In this document: piece after piece, positions 55,670 to 64,000 of the stretch
Layout of the letters: each line of letters opens with the position of its first letter
Numbering within the stretch: position 1 is the stretch's first letter
From: Arthrobacter sp. Y-9
Lineage (GTDB): Bacteria; Actinomycetota; Actinomycetes; Actinomycetales; Micrococcaceae
DNA: 64,000 nt
NCBI RefSeq assembly: GCF_029690065.1
Contig: NZ_CP121463.1
Coordinates: forward strand, 806,001 to 870,000
Direction of reading: 5' to 3'
Translations under genes and position numbers: made by a program
The notes under the pieces: generated by a model
The model's database searches: none
Seen by the model: the letters and a program-made list of their open reading frames with translations, nothing else
What the model was told of the DNA's origin: nothing

Positions 55670-57220
55670 TCAGGCGGCCTGACGTTTGGCGGTCATGAGC
55701 TTCATGAGGTTCTCCTGGGTGGCGTCGTCCTTGTCCAGAACGCCGGTCACTGAGCCTTCGAAGATCGTGTAGATGCGGTCCGAAAGCCCGAGCAGTTCCG
55801 GGAGCTCGGAGGAGATGACGATGACGCCCTTGCCCTGACTGGCCAGGCGCTGGATGATGCCGTAGATCTCGTACTTGGCGCCCACGTCGATGCCACGGGT
55901 CGGCTCGTCCAGAATCAGGAGGTCAGGGTCCGTGAACATCCACTTCGCCAGGACCACCTTCTGCTGGTTGCCACCGGAGAGCTTCGCCACGCCTTCCTCG
56001 ACCGAGGGGGTCTTGGTGCGCAGGGACTTCCGGTAGTCCTCCGCGACCTCGAACTCACGGTCCTCGTTCACCACGTTGTGCTTGCTCACGCCCTTGAGGT
56101 TCGCGGCGACGGTGGTGGTCTTGATGTCGTCCAGGAGGTTCAGTCCCAGGGACTTGCGGTCTTCGGTCACGTAGCCGAGGCCATGGTCGATGGCCTGGCG
56201 GACCGTGTTCATCCTGATCTCCTTGCCGTCCTTGATGACGGTTCCGGAGATGAAGCGGCCGTAGGAGTGGCCGAAGAGGGAGCGGGCGAGTTCGGTGCGC
56301 CCGGCACCCATGAGTCCTGCGAAGCCGACGATCTCGCCGCGGCGGACGAAGAAGTTCGAGCCCTTGCACACGAGGCGGTCCTCGATCTGCGGGTGGGCCA
56401 CCGTCCAGTCCTTGACCTCGAAGAACACCTCGCCGATGTTCGGTGTGTGGTCCGGGAACCGGGATTCCAGGCTGCGGCCCACCATGCCCTTGATGATCCG
56501 GTCCTCGTTGACGCCGTCGGCCTTGACGTCCAGGGTCTCGATGGACTTGCCGTCACGGATGATGGTGATGGAGTCTGCGATCTGTTCGATCTCGTTGAGC
56601 TTGTGGGAGATGATGATCGACGTGATGCCCTTGCCCTTGAGGCCGAGCAGCAGGTCGAGCAGGTGCTGGGAGTCGCTCTCGTTCAGGGCGGCGGTGGGCT
56701 CGTCCAGGATCAGGAGCTTCACCGACTTGTTGAGGGCCTTGGCGATCTCCACGAGCTGCTGCTTGCCGACGCCGATCTCCTTGACCGGGGTGTCGGGATC
56801 GTCGCTCAGGCCGACACGGGCCAGCAGATCCTTGGAGCGGAGGCGTGCCTCGGACCAGTTGATCACCCCGAACCGGGTGGGTTCATTGCCCAGGAAGATG
56901 TTCTCCATGATGGACAGCTCGGGGATGAGCGCGAGTTCCTGGTGGATGATCACGATGCCGGCGGCTTCGCTGGCGCGGATGTCCCGGAACTGCTGGACCT
57001 CGTTCTGGTACACGATGTCCCCGGCGTAGCTGCCGTAGGGGTACACCCCGGAGAGCACCTTCATGAGTGTGGATTTCCCGGCCCCGTTCTCGCCGCAGAT
57101 GGCGTGGATCTCGGCGACCTTCACTTTCAGGTTCACCTCGGAAAGGGCCTTCACGCCCGGGAACTCCTTGGTGATGGATCGCATTTCCAGGATCGTCGGG
57201 GCGGTGCTGGTCTCAGACAT
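55670..57220 (-). CDS. gguA: Multiple-monosaccharide ABC transporter ATP-binding protein (GguA/MmsA)
   Basis: The 516-residue protein has two ATPase domains. The first has Walker [10 protein letters not shown], the signature [14 protein letters not shown] and Walker [14 protein letters not shown]. The second has a degenerate Walker [10 protein letters not shown], the signature [16 protein letters not shown] and [12 protein letters not shown]. This asymmetry is normal for sugar importers of this class. It is the first gene of the operon and has a conserved element in its promoter also seen upstream of the adjacent ROK gene. Confidence 0.94.
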   Translation of the reverse strand: MSETSTAPTILEMRSITKEFPGVKALSEVNLKVKVAEIHAICGENGAGKSTLMKVLSGVYPYGSYAGDIVYQNEVQQFRDIRASEAAGIVIIHQELALIPELSIMENIFLGNEPTRFGVINWSEARLRSKDLLARVGLSDDPDTPVKEIGVGKQQLVEIAKALNKSVKLLILDEPTAALNESDSQHLLDLLLGLKGKGITSIIISHKLNEIEQIADSITIIRDGKSIETLDVKADGVNEDRIIKGMVGRSLESRFPDHTPNIGEVFFEVKDWTVAHPQIEDRLVCKGSNFFVRRGEIVGFAGLMGAGRTELARSLFGHSYGRFISGTVIKDGKEIRMNTVRQAIDHGLGYVTEDRKSLGLNLLDDIKTTTVAANLKGVSKHNVVNEDREFEVAEDYRKSLRTKTPSVEEGVAKLSGGNQQKVVLAKWMFTDPDLLILDEPTRGIDVGAKYEIYGIIQRLASQGKGVIVISSELPELLGLSDRIYTIFEGSVTGVLDKDDATQENLMKLMTAKRQAA

Positions 57221-57337
57221 CGGTCGTCCTTGCCTCGAAGTCGTTCAGTGCGGACCAATCAAGTCCGCCGGTGGGGGCCCGATCCCTGTGGCTCGTGTCA
57301 CCCTCTGACCGATAAGTAAACTGGAAGCGGGCTATTG

Positions 57338-57356
57338 CCGTCAAGCCTTTAACGCA
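57338..57356 (-). promoter_or_regulatory. Shared ROK-type element upstream of gguA
   Basis: Read on the minus strand the site is TGCGTTAAAGGCTTGACGG. Its TTGAC overlaps a -35 box. It shares 14 of 19 positions with the element upstream of the ROK gene (58594-58612). Confidence 0.5.
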
Positions 57357-57373
57357 GAGGTCGTACCGAATCG

Positions 57374-58564
57374 TTACTTCTTGGCACTCGCCGGTTTGCG
57401 GAACACGAGAGCGGCGGCGCCCAGGGCCTCGGCGCGCTCGCCCAGTGAGGACACCGTGAGCGCCGTGGACGCGCCCACCATCGGGATCGTGTGCCGCAGG
57501 ATTCCGCGGCGGATGGGCTCCAGCAGCAGTTCCTCCAGCTCGGCCAGCGGGCCGCCCACCACAATCACCTCGGGGTTCAGGAGGTTCGCCACGGTGCCGA
57601 GCGCATGGCCGATCGCCAGCCCGGCGTCGTCGAGCACGCGCAGGGTGGCGGGGTGGCCCTCCCGCGCGCCGGAGATGATGCTGCGGGTGGTCACGGGGCC
57701 GGGTTCGTTGCGGCTCAATTGCTCGATCATGGTGGTGGTGGACGCGATCGTCTCGAGGCAGCCGCGGCTCCCGCAGCGGCACACGGCCCCGCGGTCGTCG
57801 ATGGTCGAATGGCCGATCTCGCCCGTGATGCCGAGGTTGCCGTACACCGGGGCGCCGTTGACGATCAGACCAGCGCCGATGCCCGAGCCGATCTTCAGGA
57901 AGACGAGGTTCTCCGCGCCGCCGTACGGCCCCCAGGTGGCCTCCGCGAGGGCGCCGAGATTGGCGTCGTTGTCGATGTGGACGGGCAGTCCGAGGGCCTC
58001 GCGGAGCCGGGCCTCCGTCTCGATGCCCACCCATTCGGGCAGGACCGCGCCGTGGGCCACGGTGTGACTCCGCCGGTCGAGAGGTCCGGGGATGCCGATG
58101 CCGACGCCGATCACGTCGCCGTGGGTCAGCCCGTTCTCCTGGAGGAGCCGTTCCATGAGGTCGTGGGCCATGGCGATGCCGTGTTCGGCGTGGTGGCCGA
58201 GGACCAGGCTCGTGGAGGCTTCGGCGACCACGCGGTAGTCGCGGGTGGCCAGGACCACCCGGACGTGCCGGCGGCCGAAGTCGATCCCGACCGCCACGCT
58301 GTTGTCCGCGTTCAACCGGACCTGCAAGGCCCTCCGGCCGGACGACGTGGTGGGGGCCGTGTGCACCATGCTGTCGCGTTCAAGCTCTTTGACGATGTTG
58401 GAGATCGTCGCGGTGGAGAGCCCCGTGGTGCGGGAGAGTTCGGCCTGGGTGGCCGGGCCGGCGGAGAGTGCCTGCACGATCCGTTCCCGGTTGAGCTGGC
58501 GCAAGGCCGACTGGGAACCCGGATTCCTGCGGGTGGGTGTGCTGTTTCCCTCACGGCTGACCAT
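57374..58564 (-). CDS. ROK-family transcriptional repressor/sugar-responsive regulator
   Basis: The 396-residue protein joins an N-terminal winged helix (RQLNRERIVQALSAGPATQA, then ELSRTTGLSTATISNIVKEL) to a ROK sugar-binding domain. The domain has VAVGIDFGRRHVRVVLATRD, the zinc-type cluster CRCGSRGCLETIAS and GITGEIGHSTI with the catalytic-like His. The enzyme-like sugar kinase site is probably used for sugar sensing. It precedes the gguAB-chvE operon on the same strand and is its likely regulator. The ATG lacks a Shine-Dalgarno; an in-frame ATG four codons upstream is possible. Confidence 0.9.
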   Translation of the reverse strand: MVSREGNSTPTRRNPGSQSALRQLNRERIVQALSAGPATQAELSRTTGLSTATISNIVKELERDSMVHTAPTTSSGRRALQVRLNADNSVAVGIDFGRRHVRVVLATRDYRVVAEASTSLVLGHHAEHGIAMAHDLMERLLQENGLTHGDVIGVGIGIPGPLDRRSHTVAHGAVLPEWVGIETEARLREALGLPVHIDNDANLGALAEATWGPYGGAENLVFLKIGSGIGAGLIVNGAPVYGNLGITGEIGHSTIDDRGAVCRCGSRGCLETIASTTTMIEQLSRNEPGPVTTRSIISGAREGHPATLRVLDDAGLAIGHALGTVANLLNPEVIVVGGPLAELEELLLEPIRRGILRHTIPMVGASTALTVSSLGERAEALGAAALVFRKPASAKK

Positions 58565-58593
58565 GAATGCAAGCATGGCCTAAACGGCTTATG

Positions 58594-58612
58594 CGGTCAA
58601 TAAGTTAACGCA
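58594..58612 (-). promoter_or_regulatory. Shared ROK-type element upstream of the ROK gene
   Basis: Read on the minus strand the site is TGCGTTAACTTATTGACCG. It contains a TTGACC -35-like box 17 bases before a CATGCT -10-like box. Confidence 0.5.
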
Positions 58613-58755
58613 AGGAGGCTCGGACGAGGGGCTTCCGAAACGCAGGCCCGTCCGGCCCGCCGAGGCGCGGTCCGGTGCGTTCAGCACCGGAATCCTGCGG
58701 CGGTGGTGCAAAGGGTCCCGGGATCCGGACTGGACGCGCCGCCTAGGCTGGTGTC

Positions 58756-59601
58756 ATGTCCGAGGAAGGGAAAGTGACCGGGATGCGTCTGGCGATCATG
58801 CAAGGGGAGTCCGCCGTGCTGGACACGGCGGCGAATCTCGCCACGATCCGTGCGGCCGCACAGCAGGCGTCCGACGGCGGCGCGCAGGTCCTCATCACGC
58901 CCGAGCTCTTCCCGGTCGGCTACGCCCCGCGGGCGGTGCGCGGCGGGCTGGACCCTGCCCTCCTGCCCGGCCTCGCACAGGAGCTGGGGGACATCGCCCG
59001 TTCGGCGGGCCTCGCCCTGCTGGCCAGCCTGCCCGAGGTGGAGCCCGCCGCGCCCGGCCCGGGCCCGGCAGCGGACCGCTGGTACATCAGCGCCACGCTG
59101 TTCGGCCCCGACGGCGCCCGGCTGTCCCACTACCGCAAGGTCCACCTCTTCGGCGCCGAGGAGCAGGAGGTCTTCACCCCCGGGGACCAGCCCGCCGCCG
59201 TCGTCGACTATCAGGGACTCCGGCTCGGGACCGTGATCTGCTACGACGTCGAGTTTCCCGAGACCGTGCGCGCCGCGGCGCTGCGGGGGGTGGACGTCCT
59301 CATGGTGCCGACCGCGCTCGGCAGCGGCTACTCGCAGGTGCCGCAGCGGCTGATTCCGACGCGGGCGATGGAGAACCACCTGTACCTCGCCTATGTGAAC
59401 CACACCGGGGTCGAGGACGGCTTCCACCTCAGCGGCGGCAGCGTGGTGGCCGATCCGTTCGGGCGGACGCTCGCCGAGGCGGACGAGGATGCGGCCGTCC
59501 TCTTCGTGGACGTCGATCCCGGGCAACTCGCGACGGCCCGCGCGGACGTCCCGTATCTCGAGGAACGGCGCCCCGACCTCTACCGGTCCTGGCTCTCCTG
59601 A
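58756..59601 (+). CDS. Carbon-nitrogen hydrolase, DavA-like (5-aminovaleramide/4-guanidinobutyramide amidase type)
   Basis: The 281-residue nitrilase-superfamily amidase has the catalytic triad Glu50 (LITPELFPVGY), Lys128 (HYRKVHLFGAEEQ) and Cys162 (VICYDVEFPET). The overall order of motifs, including a C-terminal VPYLEERRPDLYR, closely parallels Pseudomonas DavA (5-aminopentanamidase) as I recall it. It would hydrolyse the amide made by a 2-monooxygenase. The ATG lies six bases after a -10-like TAGGCT, suggesting a leaderless mRNA; an in-frame ATG 27 bases later has a better family-like N terminus (MRLAIMQGES) and GGAAGGGAAA further upstream. The gene overlaps the convergent pucR-like gene by 22 bases at its 3' end. 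Confidence 0.85.
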   Translation: MSEEGKVTGMRLAIMQGESAVLDTAANLATIRAAAQQASDGGAQVLITPELFPVGYAPRAVRGGLDPALLPGLAQELGDIARSAGLALLASLPEVEPAAPGPGPAADRWYISATLFGPDGARLSHYRKVHLFGAEEQEVFTPGDQPAAVVDYQGLRLGTVICYDVEFPETVRAAALRGVDVLMVPTALGSGYSQVPQRLIPTRAMENHLYLAYVNHTGVEDGFHLSGGSVVADPFGRTLAEADEDAAVLFVDVDPGQLATARADVPYLEERRPDLYRSWLS

Positions 59602-61346
59602 ACGGCGCCCGGATCCGGCTCGTCGGACGCCGCTGAGGGATCGGCGGGCACCGCCCCGGGGAGACCCGTCCCGAGGAAGCCGAGGGCCAGCCACAGCTCG
59701 GCCCGGACCGAGGCGTCACCGAGGTCGCGGCCCAGGGTGTCCCCGATGACCCCCACGTGCCGCCGCACGCTGTTGCGGTGGATGTCCAGGGCGCTGGAGG
59801 CCCCGTCCCACGAGCCGTGCGCCGCGAGCCACGCCCGCAGCACGCGCAGGAGCAGATCCCGTCGCGGCGGTTCGAGGGCGAGCAGGGGTCCGAGCACCTC
59901 CCGCGCGACCCCGGCCCCGGCCTCCCGGGGCATGAGCTCCGCGAACGTGCGCGGCTGCTGTTCGGCCAGCAGGCTCCTGCGCTCCTCCTCGGCGCGGGCG
60001 AGCAGCGCCATGGCCTCCAGTCGCAGCCGCGGGACGTGCTGCAGGGCGTGCCCGGCCAGCGAACCGCCCTTGCCCAGCCGCGGCGCCGGGCGGGACACAG
60101 CACAGGCGTAACCCTCAGCCTCCACCCGGGACAGCCGCGCGGCCGTGGGCTCCTGACGCGTGACGGCGAGCAGATGCGTGCCGTCGTGGACCACGAGTTT
60201 GGTCTCCCAGAGCCGCCGCCACGCCAGGACCTCCGCGGGGATCTCGGCGCCGTCTTCGGCGTGCGGGTGGGCGATCACCACCCGCAGGCCCGACCCGGTG
60301 CCCGGGGCGCTGTCGCCGAGCAGGGTGGAGAGCGCGGCGTCGTCGCCGGGCGCGTCGCCGCGGAGCAGCAGCAGGGTGGCCAGCTGGCCGGGGGAGAGGG
60401 ACCCTGCGGCGCGCTGCCGGGCCAGCAGTTCCAGGAGCCCGACGGCGGTGGAGACCATCGTGTTCTCCGTCGCCGTGAGTGGATGCCCGGTGCGGAGCAC
60501 GAGGGCCCCGAGCGTCGGCTCGCCGCGGCGGGGGCCACGCTGGGCCGGGACCGCGCGGGCACCGGACGGCGGGCGCGCAGCCGCACCGCGTCCCGGCGAA
60601 CCTCGCAGCGGAAGGCCCAGCAGGGCGCCGTCGGACGTCTCCCGCAGTTCGACCCGCGGACCGCTCCCCGCGAACAGATCCAGGGCCAGTTCCGCCGCCT
60701 CCGCCACGACCTCGGCCCCGGCGGACCGCGAGCCGGCCGTGAGACGGAGCTGCCCGTGAGCGCCGAAGAGCAGCACCTCGCCGGAGACCCGCTGCGCCAG
60801 GGCGTCCAGCAGCTCCTGCTCGCCGCCTTCGCCGAGAGCCGCCCGGATCAGCTGCCGATTGGCCTCGGTGAGCTGCCGCAGCACGCTCGCGTTGCCGGAT
60901 TCCAGGAGGCGGGAGAACGCGAGGCCGACCGCCGCGAACGGAAGGGTGGGCGGAAGCTGCCAGAGGGTCACGCCGTGGCGCTCGCAGGCGGACACCACCG
61001 CCGGGGGGACGGAGTCGAAATGGGGTTCGAGCCCGAACGCCAGGGCGGAGACACGGGCCCTGGCCAGGCGCTCCACGAACGCGTCCACGGCCTTCTCCGT
61101 CCCGCCCTCCCCGAGGAACGGCAGACCGGCGGTGAGCAGGAGCTCGTGGTCCAGAAGATACGGCGTCGGGTCGTCGAGTTCGCTCGTCTCCACCCAGCGC
61201 AACGGGACGTCTCCGGCGTCGTGGAGCACTCGGATTCCGTCCGGGAGCCGGCCCAGGAACCGGTGGGTCGTCAGGCCCGGGAGCACGTCGAGTTGTGCCT
61301 CCCCGGCACTCGCGGCACCATGGATGGAATGTGCACTTTGTCCCAT
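59580..61346 (-). CDS. PucR-family transcriptional regulator
   Basis: The 588-residue protein has the PucR N-terminal domain (about 20-150, including the HELLLTAGLPFLG segment), a central GGDEF-like region and a C-terminal PucR helix-turn-helix (LAAHGSWDGASSALDIHRNS, then VRRHVGVIGDTLGRDL). Such regulators control purine, amino-acid or amine catabolic genes in actinobacteria. It is divergent from the amino-acid permease and convergent with the amidase gene, so it likely regulates the lysine/arginine module. The start ATG has no ribosome binding site, but TAGAGT lies eight bases upstream. A Pro/Arg/Gly-rich insertion (about 260-285) is unusual. Confidence 0.88.
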   Translation of the reverse strand: MGQSAHSIHGAASAGEAQLDVLPGLTTHRFLGRLPDGIRVLHDAGDVPLRWVETSELDDPTPYLLDHELLLTAGLPFLGEGGTEKAVDAFVERLARARVSALAFGLEPHFDSVPPAVVSACERHGVTLWQLPPTLPFAAVGLAFSRLLESGNASVLRQLTEANRQLIRAALGEGGEQELLDALAQRVSGEVLLFGAHGQLRLTAGSRSAGAEVVAEAAELALDLFAGSGPRVELRETSDGALLGLPLRGSPGRGAAARPPSGARAVPAQRGPRRGEPTLGALVLRTGHPLTATENTMVSTAVGLLELLARQRAAGSLSPGQLATLLLLRGDAPGDDAALSTLLGDSAPGTGSGLRVVIAHPHAEDGAEIPAEVLAWRRLWETKLVVHDGTHLLAVTRQEPTAARLSRVEAEGYACAVSRPAPRLGKGGSLAGHALQHVPRLRLEAMALLARAEEERRSLLAEQQPRTFAELMPREAGAGVAREVLGPLLALEPPRRDLLLRVLRAWLAAHGSWDGASSALDIHRNSVRRHVGVIGDTLGRDLGDASVRAELWLALGFLGTGLPGAVPADPSAASDEPDPGAVQESQDR

Positions 61347-61531
61347 GAGCCAAGACTCTAGTTCAAAATGCACCATCGTGAGAGCTGGCTCACAGTCCTA
61401 GCCTTGGTACTAGGCCTTCTCCCCACCCCATCGGTTCCCGGACCTGGCCTCGCCCAGCCCGGGACCTCGACGGTGCGGTCCCTCGCCCGGCAACGACGCC
61501 GGGCGGCCGCCCAAGACGCAAGGAACTCCCC

Positions 61532-63010
61532 ATGACCACAACACCCCAGACGCTGCCCGGCGCGACGCCGAGCCTCGGCCGGCAGCTCATCCGCCGCAAG
61601 TCGATCGCCCAGATGGAGCGCGACGCCCGGGACAACTCCGGACACGGCAGCCTCAAGCGGAACTTCGGCGTGCTGCAGCTGACCATGATCAGCGTCGGCG
61701 CCACGCTCGGCACGGGCATCCTGGTCATCCTCGGGGACGCGGTGCCGATCGCGGGCCCCGCCATCTGGCTCTCCTTCGTCGTGGCCGGTTTCGCGGCACT
61801 GCTCTCCGCGGTCTCCTACGCCGAGATGGCAGGCATGGTCCCTGTGGCCGGTTCCAGCTACTCCTACTCCTACGCCACGATGGGCGAGGGCATGGCGTGG
61901 ATCTGCGGCTGGTGCCTCGTCCTGGAATACGCGGTCTCCGTGGCTGCCGTCGCCGTCGGCGCAGGTCAGTATGTGAATGAGACCATCGGGGTGTTCGGCA
62001 TCCAGATGCCCGACGCCATCTCCCAGCCCCCGGGCGGCGGTGGCCTGGTCAACCTCCCGGCCCTCATCATCGTCCTCCTGGCGACCGTCCTCCTGGTGCG
62101 CGGCGCCAAGGAGAGCGCCCTGGTCAACACCATCATCGTGTTCGCCAAGGTCGGCATCCTGGTCTTCTTCTGCATCGTCGCCTTCACCGCCTTCAACGCC
62201 GGGAACTTCGAGCCGCTCCTCCCGATGGGGGCCGCCGGCATGAGCGCCGCCGCCTCCAAGGTGTTCTTCTCCTACATCGGCTTCGACGCCGCCTCCACTG
62301 CCGGTGAGGAGGCCCGCAACCCCAAGCGCGATCTGCCCCGGGCCATCCTGCTGTCCATGCTGATCGTCACCACCGTGTACGTCCTGGTGGCCGTGGCCGC
62401 GATCGGCGCCCGGAACTGGCAGTGGTTCGACGGCGTGGAGGCCCCGCTCGTCCAGATCATCAACGAGATCACCCATCAGCCGTGGATCGCCCTGGTCTTC
62501 GCGGTCACCTCCGTGCTCGCCATCGTCTCCGTGGTCCTCACCGTGCTCTACGGTCAGACCCGCATCCTGCTGACCATGTCCCGTGACGGTCTCGTGCCCA
62601 AGGTGTTCGGCGAGGTCTCGCCGCGCACCCACACGCCGGTCAAGGGCACCTGGATCGTCGGCGTCGTCGTGGCGCTCACCGCCGCCTTCGTCCCGCTCGG
62701 CGCCCTCGCCGACGCGACCAGCATCGGCACCCTGTTCGCGTTCGCCCTCGTCAACGTCGCCGTGATCTACCTGCGCGTCACCAAGCCGGGCAAGACCCGC
62801 AGCTTCCGCGTCCCGCTGTACCCGGTGGTGCCGGTGCTCGGCGCCCTGGCCTGCCTCTTCCTGATGGCGAACCTCGACGGGATGACCTGGCTGGTGTTCT
62901 GCGCCTGGATGCTGATCGGCGTCGTGATCTACCTCGCCTTCGGCCGCCGGAACTCCCGCGTGGGCGGCCTGAACGAACAGGCTTACCAGCTCAGCCACCA
63001 GGACGACTGA
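61532..63010 (+). CDS. APC-family cationic amino-acid permease
   Basis: The 492-residue permease has 12 membrane helices and the cationic amino-acid transporter pattern: MISVGATLGTGILVILGDAV in helix 1, SYAEMAGMVPVAGSSYSYSY in helix 3, GFDAASTAGEEARNPKRDLP before helix 7 and LYGQTRILLTMSRDGLVPKV in helix 8. Related CAT/YfnA-like carriers import lysine, arginine or other amino acids. ACGCAAGGAACTCCCC precedes the ATG. It sits 51 bases upstream of the monooxygenase gene and is co-transcribed with it, supplying the substrate. Confidence 0.9.
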   Translation: MTTTPQTLPGATPSLGRQLIRRKSIAQMERDARDNSGHGSLKRNFGVLQLTMISVGATLGTGILVILGDAVPIAGPAIWLSFVVAGFAALLSAVSYAEMAGMVPVAGSSYSYSYATMGEGMAWICGWCLVLEYAVSVAAVAVGAGQYVNETIGVFGIQMPDAISQPPGGGGLVNLPALIIVLLATVLLVRGAKESALVNTIIVFAKVGILVFFCIVAFTAFNAGNFEPLLPMGAAGMSAAASKVFFSYIGFDAASTAGEEARNPKRDLPRAILLSMLIVTTVYVLVAVAAIGARNWQWFDGVEAPLVQIINEITHQPWIALVFAVTSVLAIVSVVLTVLYGQTRILLTMSRDGLVPKVFGEVSPRTHTPVKGTWIVGVVVALTAAFVPLGALADATSIGTLFAFALVNVAVIYLRVTKPGKTRSFRVPLYPVVPVLGALACLFLMANLDGMTWLVFCAWMLIGVVIYLAFGRRNSRVGGLNEQAYQLSHQDD

Positions 63011-63061
63011 GTCCGTCCCTCCCTCTTCACCCGCAGCACACGAAACACAAGGCAAGGACCC

Positions 63062-64000
63062 ATGGAACCCACCGCCCTTCCCTCTCCGTCCGAGGGCACC
63101 GCGCCCATCACGATGCTGAACCCGGACTTCCCGTTCAGCTACGACCTCTACCTGCAGAACCCCGCGGGTCTGGGCAGCGTCCCCGAGGAGCTGTACGGCA
63201 CCGAGGTGGCCGTGGTGGGCGCCGGGCTCTCCGGCCTGGTCACCGCGTACGAACTCATGAAGCTCGGCCTGAAGCCCGTGGTCTACGAGGCGGACCGGAT
63301 CGGCGGGCGTCTCCGCACCGCGAGCTTCCCGAGCGCACCCGAGGTCACCGCCGACCTGGGCGGCATGCGCTTCCCGGTGTCGAGCAAGGCGCTGTACCAC
63401 TACATCGACCTGCTGGGCCTGGAGACCACGGACTTCCCCAACCCGCTGGCGCCGGTGACGTCGAGCACCGTGATCGAGCTGAAGGGGCGGAAGTACTACG
63501 CCGAGAAGCCCGGGGATCTGCCGGAGTTCTTCCACGAGGTGGCCGCCGCCTGGAAGGCCTGCATGGAGGAGAACGCCCGGTTCACCGAGATGCAGGACGC
63601 GCTCAAGGCCCGCGACACCGCGAAGATCAAGGAGATCTGGGATTCGCTCCTCGAGGAGCTGGACGAGGAGACCTTCTATGGTTTCATCGCCAAGAGCCGC
63701 GCCTTCAAGGAGGCGGGCTACGCGCACCGCGAGGCTTTCGGCCAGGTCGGTTTCGGCACCGGCGGCTGGGACACCGATTTCCCCAATTCCATTCTGGAGA
63801 TCCTGCGCGTGGTCTACACCGACGCGGATGACCACCACCGCGGCGTGGTGGGCGGCGCGGCCCGCATCCCGGAGGCACTGTGGAACCACGCGCCGTCGGA
63901 CCTCAAGCACTGGCCAGCCGGCACCTCCCTCGCCAGCCTGCACGGCGGCGCGCCGCGTGGCGCGGTGGCCCGGATCGCCCGCGTGAAGGACGACGACGGC
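63062..64000 (+). CDS. Lysine/arginine 2-monooxygenase-like flavoprotein (DavB type), 3' end outside window
   Basis: 313 codons are visible and the frame stays open to the last base. The flavin amine-oxidase fold starts with PDFPFSYDLYLQNPAGLGSV and the FAD motif GAGLSG (53-58) in VAVVGAGLSGLVTAYELMKL. It continues LGGMRFPVSSKALYHYIDLL and FGQVGFGTGGWDTDFPNS. These match Pseudomonas lysine 2-monooxygenase DavB as I recall it, and the group includes arginine 2-monooxygenase. The reaction is oxidative decarboxylation of the amino acid to an amide. CAAGGCAAGGACCC precedes the ATG. The substrate-specificity region lies partly outside the window. Confidence 0.88.
   Translation, partial: MEPTALPSPSEGTAPITMLNPDFPFSYDLYLQNPAGLGSVPEELYGTEVAVVGAGLSGLVTAYELMKLGLKPVVYEADRIGGRLRTASFPSAPEVTADLGGMRFPVSSKALYHYIDLLGLETTDFPNPLAPVTSSTVIELKGRKYYAEKPGDLPEFFHEVAAAWKACMEENARFTEMQDALKARDTAKIKEIWDSLLEELDEETFYGFIAKSRAFKEAGYAHREAFGQVGFGTGGWDTDFPNSILEILRVVYTDADDHHRGVVGGAARIPEALWNHAPSDLKHWPAGTSLASLHGGAPRGAVARIARVKDDDG

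Overview
The window is high-GC DNA from a free-living actinobacterium, most likely an Arthrobacter-like member of the Micrococcaceae. The evidence is the very GC-rich coding sequence, the pcrA-sucC-sucD order, a PerM/DUF6350 gene next to purN with purH nearby, a 740-residue monomeric isocitrate dehydrogenase, and many promoters whose -10 box lies only 6-8 bases before the start codon, as in leaderless actinobacterial mRNAs. I see no rRNA, tRNA, CRISPR array, insertion sequence or prophage. The window begins inside pcrA and ends inside a lysine/arginine 2-monooxygenase-like gene.

Layout. 0-4 kb: end of pcrA, then sucCD, closed by a large bidirectional terminator. 4-11 kb: a disulfide-type flavin reductase divergent from an XRE-cupin regulator, a secreted TPM/DUF5129-like membrane protein, and a ThDP-dependent decarboxylase divergent from a sodium:solute symporter. 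11-16 kb: a stress and ion block (Asp23-like, GlsB, CsbD, MarR, YdcF, ferritin-like/VIT1 transporter). 16-21 kb: an XRE-cupin regulator, an AbiEi/DUF559 gene bracketed by two near-identical long palindromes, a large APC permease and a ureohydrolase (agmatinase/guanidinobutyrase type). 21-27 kb: a heterodimeric ABC exporter, cutC and a cold-shock gene. 27-46 kb: envelope and core metabolism (UDP-glucose dehydrogenase, glycosyltransferase, PerM, purN, esterase, MprF-like protein, MFS carrier, a repeat-rich HExxH membrane protein, a MurK-like kinase with MurQ, purH, icd). 46-53 kb: DoxX, a Gfo/Idh/MocA oxidoreductase, and a phosphonate locus (FAD oxidoreductase-phnD-phnC-phnE divergent from a GntR regulator and a phosphonatase-like hydrolase). 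53-58.6 kb: a ChvE-GguAB/MmsABC sugar importer with its ROK regulator. 58.7-64 kb: DavA-like amidase, PucR regulator, cationic amino-acid permease and DavB-like monooxygenase.

How the genes work together. Three catabolic modules stand out. The phosphonate locus combines uptake, an oxidase in place of the usual PhnW transaminase, a phosphonatase-like hydrolase and a GntR regulator; its divergent promoter region carries direct repeats resembling a PhoP PHO box plus two GntR-type operator candidates. The 58.7-64 kb module looks like the 2-monooxygenase/amidase route for lysine or arginine. If the substrate is arginine, its product 4-guanidinobutyrate could feed the ureohydrolase at 20.3 kb. The sugar importer and ROK gene share a 19-bp promoter element, suggesting one regulon. 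The palindrome-flanked AbiEi/DUF559 gene is the best candidate for a small mobile or defence-like unit.
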